Assembly: GCA_002284615.2 (NCBI GenBank) | Contig: MU069961.1 | Location: 160,436-193,537 of the forward strand | Length of the DNA: 33,102 bases | From: Dunaliella salina | Lineage: Eukaryota > Chlorophyta > Chlorophyceae > Chlamydomonadales > Dunaliellaceae | Direction: 5' to 3' | Shown: positions 19,811 to 30,614 of the stretch, piece after piece | How positions within the stretch are numbered: position 1 is the first letter of the stretch | Layout: each line of letters begins with the position of its first letter | Program-made: the position numbers and the translations under genes | Notes under the pieces: generated by a model | Database searches by the model: none | What the model was told of the DNA's origin: nothing | What the model saw: only the letters and a program-made list of their open reading frames with translations

Positions 19811-22800
19811 GTGTGCGCGTGCGTGCGTGTGCGTGCATGCAAAATTAAATGTGAAAATGGGTTGCGTAGGTGACGCAAATATGGAAAACTAATTATTTGT
19901 AAAAAGGCTGCGTTATGCGTGCATAGGAGCGCAGTATTCTTGACTGCCTTCAACTTTGCAGGCCTCCTGAGAAGCTGAACACAGGCATGCAGCGCATGCA
20001 GTACAGCTTAAAAGCAGACATGTGGTCGTTTGGCATCCTGCTGGGCCAGATGTGCTCTGTCGACCCGCTCTACCCATACGGCAGCTGCATGACCTGGGAG
20101 GACATCCGAAGTCAGGTAGGCTTGCTTTTTCTATGCAGGAGGATGTAAGGCCTTTGGAACTGGCCATAGGTGCATCAATTGATTGGCCCAGTGATTTTCG
20201 TTGCCTGCTCCTGTACGCTCCAGTTCACCTTTAATATGTTGGAAAAGGGTGGTGCTATCACCATCTTGAAATGTGCTCATCACAAGTGGTGGGTAGCCTT
20301 CTTGCCTTTCCTTGCCTTGGTCTAGGCGGCGAGACCCTTGTCAGCAAAGAAACACATTTTTTACTGGACATGCTCAATGAATCCACGAGGGCTCTTGGCA
20401 GAATCATTGCCGGGGGATACATGGTAATACGCTCTGCCCTGGAAATTGAAATCCTTGCCAAAGTAAGGGACAAGGGGTAACCGCCGAAGTTTGTGGCAGG
20501 GTGGTGGCATGTATAGGTGGAGAGGCTGCTAATAATACTATCATGTAGCAGAGGACTGAGGGAAAGGCACTGCTGCAATCCATGTATTAGCTGGCTGATG
20601 GGCTGCTGGTGAAATATTCTCTGCCAGCATCAACATTGGAATAAACTGTGACAAATACCAAGGTAATCTGCACCATCTTCAGTTAAGGAGGCAAACACAA
20701 CATGGCGTGCAAGAAAAGGTTGTCAGCTTCAGGCTGGCGGAGCATTATCATCTTGCAGGGGTGCCAAGATCTAAATTGGTTTGTTTCATTCCTATACAAC
20801 TTGAAGAGAAGGTACTCCATTGAAATTACTCCATTGAACACCCCAGGATCAGCCTGGAAAACTTTGCATGCAAACAAAGCCTTATGTGGAAGGGTTTTCA
20901 GGCAGCATCTCCTTATTAGGCCCTATCCACACAGGCTAGGCACTTCAAAGTCTAAGGGAGCAGCTCTTGAGGGATTGAGACACTTTCTCAAGGACAACTC
21001 ATAATTTCTCCCCCCCCTCCCCCCCTCTTCAATTCTTTGCAGCCTTGCAAGAACTATGCCCTTTTATGTGTTTTTGCACAACTTCATGTATGTTTCACAA
21101 AACTAAACACTGGAGCTTTTGCCCAGAGAATCACATCCCCTGCTCCTACTCCTGCTTTTAGTGAAGGGGTTACATGGTGCCTTGGCCCTAGGTCCTCTTT
21201 ACCTTAATTGATGTGGGGAGTGTTTTCACTGCCTGCGTTGTTTTTGTTTTCTTTTCTTTTACCTGCTACTCCTATCCCTGCTTATCCTATCCCTGCTACT
21301 GCCATACGGCAATGCATCGAAAGCTGCTCTCATCTTTGCTGCCATCTTTTTCACTCCTGCTGCCTCCATTCATTGGTGACATACTTGGCTTAGCAAGATG
21401 GCCTTGTGCTGGCTTGCCATAGGAGGCAGTGTGGGTGGGTCTTGGACACGCATGAACAACTGCGCACCCTCAACATAGATGCAATTTCCTGGGGAATACA
21501 GTCACCACACCGGCAAGATCACTCTCTCCTGTGTTGATGCACTTGCATCCAGCGTTACATGCTGTATTTGCTTTTAGCACACAGTGCTTTGATTTTTTAC
21601 TTCAGCAGCACTGGTAGTATTGCGATTAGCTATGAATTGGTTCATTGTTTGTGCCCAAGTCAGCAGCCAGGAAGGCTGCAGGCATGGTGGAATTTGACAG
21701 CATGCGTTTGCACGACTTCCATCAAGCAGCAACAGCTGCTGCGAAGGCAGAGGAGTGTGGCAAGCAGCAGCAAGTGTGGCTGAAGCTGAAGTTGCTGAGT
21801 CATTAAGGTGCCGCATGAGACATCAGTGTGCAGGTGTCTGCAGATTTCAGGCTTACTTGTAAACTTCTTGGACTTTATGTGGACGTACCACGAGGTTTAA
21901 TGGCAGACCATGCGGACCCTTAATGTTTGCTACGTAGTGACAATGATTTTTTTGGGGTATTTCGTAATTACCCATTGTCATTTTATACAGGTGAAGTGCT
22001 CCGGTATTGAATGCCATCGCGCTAAACCATTTGAGGCCCTCTACAGATGTGGCTCATTGGCAGACGATATGGACCCTCAATGCTGGCAAATATGGGACAT
22101 TAGATTTATTTTTGGTATGTCAAAATCATCCAATGTTGTTTTACGCAAGTGATGCCACAGTTTTTGATATCATCCAGCTTAAGCTGATGGGTCCCTCTGC
22201 ATAAGGATTCGTTACTAGAAAACTCTGTAAAAAATGTCATTTTTTGCCGTCCCTTTTTTTAAGCTATGAGCATTTAATTGCTGTTACCTAGCTGCTCATA
22301 CCTACAATATAACGGCAATTTTTTTTCAACGCGCATGGTGTGCCATTACAACTGCGCATTGCACTGATTTTTCATGGTGACACTGCAACTGCAGCTTGTT
22401 GTGGAGAAGCAGGCACCCATGGCACCAAGTACCCCAGAGGCCCCGCAGCTGCAGCGGCTCATCCAGCAGTGCCTCCAACTCGACCCCAACCAGCGGCCCT
22501 CAGCTGATGAGGCTGTTCAGGTGTGGTCCCAATCTGCTGCCCCAGATTCTCGCTTGTTTGTGTAGCTGCAGCGGCTCATTTAGCAGTGCCTCCAGCAGGA
22601 CCCCAGCCAGCGGCCTGCAGCTGATGACTCTGTTCATGTGTGGTCTGAATGTGCTGCTTCATATGGTGTGAGCTCACTCAGGTGCTGTAGGAGAGCATGC
22701 CTGGTGGTATCACAGCCAGCCCAAGATGCGTTCATGGACAGAGCATGCCTGGTGGCATCACAGCCAGCCCAAGATGCGTTCATGGACACCTCCGATGCTT

Positions 22801-25800
22801 TCTTCCTGGTTTTACTGGGTATCTCACCTTTTGCCAAAGCAAACAATAGTTCATCCATAGATGAGCATTTTTGTTGCAGGCAAGAATGGGATCATTCACA
22901 ATGTGCAGAACTACAATTGAAAAAAAAAATTAGCAAGATTGGGGTCAGCAAAGCTGGAAGCTGTGAAAGTGTGGTGAAGATGGCAGGTGAAAGTGCCTTG
23001 CGTTTCAGGGTTAAGAGTGTCTTGGTCAGTCCCAACATTGCAAAGCCTGCTTTTGACTGCTCCTAATGCTGCTGCTGCTGCTGCTGCTGCTGCTCCTCCT
23101 CCTTCTGCTCTGGCTGCATGAGGACAGCAGCCGCCCCTGCCCTCGCCCCTGCCCTGACATCTGGTCTACATTTTTCCCCCTCCAGCTTCTGCACGCAGTG
23201 GTACTGCGCACCCAGGCGCATCCAGAGCGCTGGCTGATGCTAGTGGCACTCGCATTTAAGACTTGTTGACTCAGCTTGCTTCCTCTCGACTGTTGCCTTA
23301 CCATCCTGTTCTTTTCTGTGCTGAACCAATGGATACAACCCTGCCAAAGCTCCTTCTCCTTTGAAGTGGTTAAAACATTTCTACAGCCTTAGGGTGGGCA
23401 GTGCGGGAGGGGGGGGAGGAGGTTGGTTATAAAAACACGTCAAGAGCTTCCCTTCCCCACAACCCTCCCCTCTCACAGCTGCCCTGCATTTGTTCATACC
23501 GCACATTGAGTGCATCATCTCACACAAATACTGTTTTTTGGGGTAGGCGTGATCATTGCAGAAACCAAAGGAAAAATAAGAGAGAGAGCTGACTGGCCTT
23601 ATTGCCAGACGTGATCTTTCTCTTCCCCCTCATACCTGAACATGCCATTATCTTTCATAAAAATGGTCCATTTTCAAATGACCCCAGACCACTCTCTCGG
23701 CCTCAAATCACTCAACGAAGCCCACAACTCCACCCCAAAATTATACATTTACGATCCCCTGTTGCCATGCCAACATCCAGCATATTCAAAAATGGGACAG
23801 AAGAATCCACCTCTTTGGCACCCTTTGTGCTCGTTTTTTTAGAGGGGAAAAGGCTAAAATTCTGTATCTTACCACCCCCTCTCCTTTTTGCAAGGGTGTT
23901 CTTTTCAGACAATGACCCTAAATCACTAACAATCAGATAATTTGATGCAACGGGTGGTACAAAATCAATACTTGGAACAGGGGAAACAGGATTCACACCA
24001 TCAGATTGTGGGCTCATTGCCCTCACAGGCTCTTTTCAAATCTAGAGCAGCCTTCAGCAGCCAAGTTTGAAAGCAGCTGATGAAGGACATCATGTGCTCT
24101 TGAGTACCGTAGAGAATTGTGACCAGTACGCACCCTTTATTTTTTCGAATTGAATAAATCCATTGCGCCCCCCCCATTACGCACCCATATTCTCCAAAAA
24201 GACCCAAAATTTTACCTAATTCGCACCTGAAAACCAATTTTTGTGCATTATGCAGGGCTTGAAAAAGGTAATATTGCGTAATGGTCAACATGCTGTACGG
24301 TATGCAAAGAGTGACCATCTTTGGGTCCAAGATAGCCCCCTCTGTGAAAATAAGTAGACTTGAGCATGCAAGAATACCCATGAAAGTGACATGTGGTTGT
24401 GTTAGAGGAATTGTGGTGGTGAGAGGAATGAAGGCTCTGAAGCATACTTGGGGCGTCGACATCTGGGAATGGGAAGAACATGGAAACTTCCTCCCAGAGG
24501 GAAGTAGTGAGGGTAACTGCAAGAATAAGAGCCAATCAGTTCAGGCTGCTGATTAGGCACGGTTTGTGGTGAGCATGAAATGGGTTTCAAACAAAATTCA
24601 GTGTGCCGCCAGGCGATGCCGATTTCCCTAGAGTGGCAACAATGCAACGACGCACTGGAGCCAACCTCATGGGTTGCAGCTCACTCTCTTTTAGGGTTCG
24701 CACAAACGTTATAGTTATATATAACGTTATATTTATAACATAAGTATATAACCCGTATATTTGAGTTTGGATCTTGTTATGTTATACGTTACAAAGTTAT
24801 ACGTTATAACGTTATAAATAACGTTATATATAACGTTATATAACGTCATATTCGAAGAAGTTCACACTGAAGTTTCACGATTTCGTGCTTGCAACCCTTT
24901 GAGTTTCGTGACTGTGAAGTGCTCAGTCGAATTGATTAGGATGAGTGAATTTGGAAGTGGTGCTGAGGCACGAGGGAGAGGATGAAGAGGCCAGGGAGGA
25001 CAAGGAGAAATTTGAGGCGCAGTGCAGTACAGCTTAGGCAGGCTAAGCTGAGCTCTATGTCCAGTGGTGGGTAAGTCCGCGCTGAGTATTGGGCATGGTT
25101 GAAGCCTGTGTTGATGAGGAAAGGCCCAGGCAAGCCTTTGCCAAGCCTTTGCAGTGCAGGCTGGTGTGCAACAGGGGCGGGGAGGCAGTATGTGGGAAGG
25201 ATTTGGCCAGTGACCTGGCCAGTGACAACCCTGCCAAGTCTGCCAGGGACCACTACACCGTGCAGCAGGTGCTAGGCAAGCGCACTTTCCAAGGGAGCTT
25301 TGTATAAGGCTGTTTTGCGCGCTTGGCGCAAACTCTGACTTTCTGACACTCTTTTTCAATCACCATCTCATTTTTTGCTCAAAGTAAATTGGGTTAACGG
25401 TCTCTACTCATTGAGAGCTATCCAGTGATACCCTTGAAGTTGCGATTTGCTGAACTTGAAATCTGAGTATATAACGTATATAACGTTTATAACGTTATAT
25501 AACGTTATATAACGTGAAACCATTTCGCCACATAACGTTTCTACGAACCCTACTCTCTTTACATCTTTGATGTCTGATGTTGTGGAGTCTCTCCTGCAAA
25601 AACCACGCGCCCAAGTATGTTTGGAATTGTGTAATATCACCCTATCTCTTTGAGCCCAACATGCTTGTCCCAGCTCGGCTGTTGGGAGCTTTTGGGAGTC
25701 GAAATTCAGCAATGGCCTATTTGTGTGCTGCATTGCCTCAGTCACCTTTCCTTGAGCTCCCTGTACATCTCTTCAACCTCATGAGTATTCACCCTTGTTC

Positions 25801-28800
25801 CTCCCTTGCTCTTCCCCACCATCCATCTCTCACTGCTTGAATCCCCTCACACTGAGCTCTTGGCCCCTAATGCTCTGCCCTTCTTATCCAGTGTACCACC
25901 TACACAGACCCTGGAGGCCATGCTGCAGCCTCGACTCCCTTCAATATTCGCAAATGTCCCAGTTTCCTCTTCACATTTCTCTCCATTTTTTGTCTTTCCT
26001 CACAGACTTTTGAGGCCATCCTGCTGTCCCTTGTTTCCTCTTTCTTTAAAACCCTCTCACACTAAGCTCGTGCCCCCTCACATGTTGCCCTCCTGTGTTG
26101 TGTGTTTTCCTTGCAGACCCTTGAGGCCATCCAACACTCCCTGACCACCCCTCCGATGTCGCCGCACACTGCTGCCTTGCAGGCAAAGGAAAAAGTGAGT
26201 ACTGCCTGGCTGCTGATGCGTGTGCATGTTGCGCTAAAAATTGGCATACATACCGTAGAGAGATGTGACCAACACGCACTCTCTTTAAAAAAAATACTTT
26301 TACGCGTACGCATCATTTACGCACCCATGAACAGGTACATATGTCCAAATACGCACATTTACACAATGCCAAAAGGGCCTTAGCACACAAAATGAACCTG
26401 AAGGTGGTTTCAGAAGCAAGCTTGCATTCTCACTCAGCTTGGCCTGCCTGGCTTGCGCTTGTACTTTGCTTCCTCCTCTGCACATTTTTCCTTGTCCTCG
26501 CTGCTGCATGAAGGTGGCATCATGCTGCTACTTTTCCTTCTCCTTCTCAACTTCTTGGTCTTCCTTCTTGAGGAATCGGTGAAAGCTAAGCTGGAAGTCC
26601 CGATGTGGAGGGCGACGCTGCTGGTCGCTGCCTTGCTCATTGCCTGAAATAAATTATTTCTTACTTATTCGCACACATACGCAGCGCCTCAAATAATTAC
26701 TTTTTCCGCCAGCTGCATTTTTTTGCACAGCCCCAAAGAAATTTTTTTGCGAAATGATATATTCTCTATGCGGTATGCCATTTTTCTGGGGGGCTGTGCA
26801 TGAGAATTACCGCCGGCGAGACCTTGATCATTATGCAGTATTTACCTTTTTCCAGAGGGTTCGTAATGGAACATATTGGGGCTGGAAATTTCAGGCAGGT
26901 GCGGAAAGGTGCGCAATGATGTGGGAAAAAACTCTGAGCAGGATGCTTAATGATGCAAAATGATGCATAATGGAAATATTCATTTCAAATAATTTCAGGG
27001 TGTGTCGTGGTCACAGTCCTCTATGGTACTCATTTGAGGCGCTGTGCAGGGTTGTGTCATTCGCCGGTTTGGCAAAATAAATTCGCCATTTATGCGAAAA
27101 AATTTGAAATTCGACGCTTTATGCGAACGCATGGTTGCCTAGCAGGCAAGCCACCCCCAACCACCCTCCAACCACCCCACTCCCCCCTTGCCCTCCTTTC
27201 CCCCCTTTCCCTATGCTATAATAACTTATAATGGGGAAGGGCAAGGGTCCTGAATGGGACAATGTCACCATCATAGAACATAGGAAAGCGGGGATTTAGG
27301 GGGGTTTCTGTCCCTCTTTTTGCCAAGGGGTTTGAAATTGGGTGAATTGCACTTTTGAGATGCGTCAAAAATGCGAAAAAAATGTGAATTTGCCAATAAT
27401 TTGAAATTGGCAAATGACTCGACCCTGGCGCTGTGTATGTGTGCAAACAAGTGAAAATTGATTATTTAAAACGATGAGTGTGCAAGGCGGCAACTGGTCC
27501 CAGGGAAGCCAGCAGCGTCCCCTTCACCTCCTTGTGAGGACTTCAAGCTCAGCTTTCACCGCTTCCTTAATAAGAAGCCGGAAGACTAAGAAGTGAAGGA
27601 GGAGAAGGCAAAGCAGCACGGGCAGCAGCATGATGCCACCATCATGCAGCAGCAAGAACAAGGAAAAGCGCGCAGAAGAGGAAGCAAAGCGCAAGCGCAA
27701 GCCAGGCAGGCCAAGGAGCTGAATGAGAATGCAAGCCAGCTCCTGAGACCACCTTCAGGACAAGTTGTTTTTGTGAGCTTTTTTCTCTGCGTTAGTGTGC
27801 ATATTTGAAAGTATCAACCTGTATCGCAGGTGCATAAATGTTGCGTATGTGTATAAATAATTTATTTAAGAGGGTGCGTGTTGGTCACATCTCTCTACGG
27901 TATGTTGATATTGTTTGCCTTGCCTTGACATTATTTGCCTTTGGAATTCAATAGGAAGGTGGACTTCTGTGCAAAGGGTTGTCATGTAGGACTGTGCTTC
28001 CAGCACTGGCGTTTGCTTTTTCCCCTGAGAAAAATATTGCCTGTAAGAAATTTAATGTGATGGCCAGAACTGTGACTTTATACCAGGTATGGCTGCTGCC
28101 TTAGCGGTTTAAGGGTCTTTATTCCGGCTCATTTTTGTTTTCCAAAAACGCAACTTGTGTATTAGTTTTTGTGCATGCTCTCGGCAAACACATTAATACC
28201 AGGGCTAATTACCTCAGTGCACAACAGCTGCTGCCGCACCAAGCACTTTATGCTCAATGGCAAAAGTAATGCGCACTGTGTTCCAATTGTAGCAATGCTT
28301 TAGAGTTCATTGCCGCTGATTTCTGTGCTGTACTGTGCTGGTATGGAAGCCCTTTCCACTCTGCCCAATCTGTGCTGCCTCCTTCATTTCAGGAAGTGGA
28401 GGAACTGCGTAAGAAGCTGGCAGCAGTAGAGCTGAGGGAGGAGGCAGAGCGGAAGCAGCGTGCTGAGGCAGAGCGGAAGCAGCGTGCTGAGGCAGAGCGG
28501 AAGCAGCGTGCTGAGGCAGAGCGGAAGCAGCGTGCTGAGGCAGAGCGCAAGATCCGGGAGGCGGAGCAGAGGTGGGGGAGGCAGCAAAGTGTCACAAGAG
28601 CTGTGATTTTATGGAAAGGCTGTGTTGCTGAGGCTGGACGCAACTACTGTGTGTAGAAGCAGAAGGGGGGAAGGTAGCAAAGTGTCACAAGAGCTGTGAT
28701 CTATGAGAAGTCTGTGTGGCTGAGGCTTCGTGGCTGAGGCTGAGCGCAAGATCCGAAAAGCAGAGCAGAGGTTGCGGAGGGAGTGAGGTGTCACATGGGT

Positions 28801-30092
28801 TGTGATTCTAAGGAGAGACTGCATGGTTGAAGCTGAGCGCAAGCTCTGGGAGGCGGAGCATATGCAGGGGAGGGAGGGGAGAGTCTCGTGGGCTGTGATT
28901 GTGAGGAAAGGCTGCGTGGCTGAAGCAGTGCGCAAGTTACGGGAGGCGGTGTATACATGGGCAGGTGAGAAAAAATGTCGCAAGGGCTGTGGTTGTCGCA
29001 TGAAAAAGCTGTGTGGCCGAGGCTCAGAGCAATACCTGAGAGGCAGAGCAGAAATGGGGAGAAAGCAAAGTGCGTCACAAGGGCTGTGATTGTATGAAAT
29101 AGCCGCATGGCTGAGGCAGAGCGAAAGGTCCAGGAGGCAGAGCAGAGGTAGGGGTGGTAGCTACGTGTTACATGGGCTATGATTGTGTGTGAAGGCTGCA
29201 TGGCTGAGCGCGAGTTCCGGAAGGCGGAGCCTGTACCGCCTTCCGGAGGTGTGGAAGGGAGGACAGTGTCACATGAGATTTGAATGTATGAGACGGCTGA
29301 ATGGCTGAGGCTGAACACTTCTTCCGGGAGGCAGAGCAGAGGTGAGGAAGGATAGGGTGTCACATTGGCTGCAATCACATGAAATAGTTGTGTGGCTGAG
29401 GCTGGGAGGGACTCCTGGCAGGTAGAGCAGAGGTGGGAGAGGGTGCAAAGCGTCGCATGGGCTCTGTGATTGATCACAAAAGGCTGCATGGCTGAGGCTA
29501 AGCGCAAGATCCGGGAGGTGGAGCACAGGTGGGGAAGGAGGACATGGGTCGTTGTATCCAAGGGGGCAAGTCCTGCTCTGATGTATGTCCAACCAGGTAA
29601 GTTTGTGCACTTGCAAAAGAGAATTCTGCAAGGCAGAGGAGAGGTTGGAAAGGAAGCCAAGTGTCAAATGGGCTTTGATTGTATGAAAAAAAGCCTAGCG
29701 GCTGAGAGCGCGAGTATGGGACCAAATTCAATGTAAATAATTCAAGTGTTCAGTTCAACGGAAAGTGGTGCCAAGAAGCTTCTTTCAAATTGGAACCTGT
29801 GGGCTAGGTAGGGCATCTGCTTGCGTGTCCACTGCCAGACAGGATGGATGAGGAGTTCTACACAGCTGCATTGAAGAACACAGAACATAGAAGGCACGTA
29901 TCACAGAGCAAGGTGGATGAACTGTGCTCTGACATGTTAGTCTTTGCGGCCTTGAGTTAGGGTCGGAGCTGTGAAAAGAGTTTTTTCAGGTTTTCCACTC
30001 AGGCCCCAAAGTGAGATCAAGGGGGGGCCTCAGGAGCATTTTGCGCAGCCAAAATTGTGGCATATCCGCTTGACCAAGTAAAGAGAACTTGA

Positions 30093-30123
<31 letters not shown>

Positions 30124-30480
30124 AGCCCTCATGCACATGCTGTGCAGCAGGCGCACAGAGCCTTCATGTGCATGCTGTGAGACAGGTGCACTTCCCTCAT
30201 GTGCATATGGTGTCGTAGGTGCACAGCTCTCGTGCGCATGCTCTGCAACTGGTGCACTGCCCTGGAGTGGGCCATGTTATGGAAAGCTGGTGTGATGTGC
30301 ATCTACCACTAACTACGCATTAGAGCGCGCCATATCAATAATGCACACCTCCTGCACACGTGGGTGAGAGGAACCTGCATTGTGAAGCTGCACCTGGCAG
30401 TAACGTTCTCTCTGTGCCAGATTTGCGCTGCTGCAGGTGCCAATGACATGCGCAGAAGTGCCTGTAGTATGACATGTATG

Positions 30481-30543
<63 letters not shown>

Positions 30544-30552
30544 CGTGCGTGC

Positions 30553-30614
<62 letters not shown>

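Larger units (their letters stand above)
20116..22394 (+). other. Kinase intron 7
   Basis: About 2.3 kb. Two coding-like pieces lie within it (20326-20462 and 20702-21004). A CT-rich stretch with repeated CTATCCCTGCT lies at about 21266-21300. The acceptor before exon 8 is CAACTGCAG. Confidence 0.55.
22521..26116 (+). other. Kinase intron 8
   Basis: About 3.6 kb. It contains the exon 8 copy, a 48-bp duplication, a (GCT)9 run, a TA-flanked MITE, an hAT-like element and exon 9 junction copies. From 22880 to 24100 no gene is recognised. A frame at about 23190-23269 ([20 protein letters not shown]) and a minus-strand frame at 23712-24026 ([20 protein letters not shown]) are only suggestive. Confidence 0.55.

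Noticed and set aside
24001..24522. 173-codon minus-strand ORF
   Set aside because: It runs through the 198-bp MITE, and the reading frame has no recognisable motif. Its openness is likely chance.
27508..27600. THAP zinc finger suggested by [12 protein letters not shown]
   Set aside because: Only the FHRF-like phrase fits. The required Cys-Cys-Cys-His spacing is absent in both arms of the element.
28791..29660. 289-codon open frame on the minus strand
   Set aside because: It coincides with the exon 10-derived minisatellite. A repeat unit with a length near a multiple of three and no stop in one frame produces such an ORF automatically. The peptide is a low-value repeat ([15 protein letters not shown]) antisense to the real exon.
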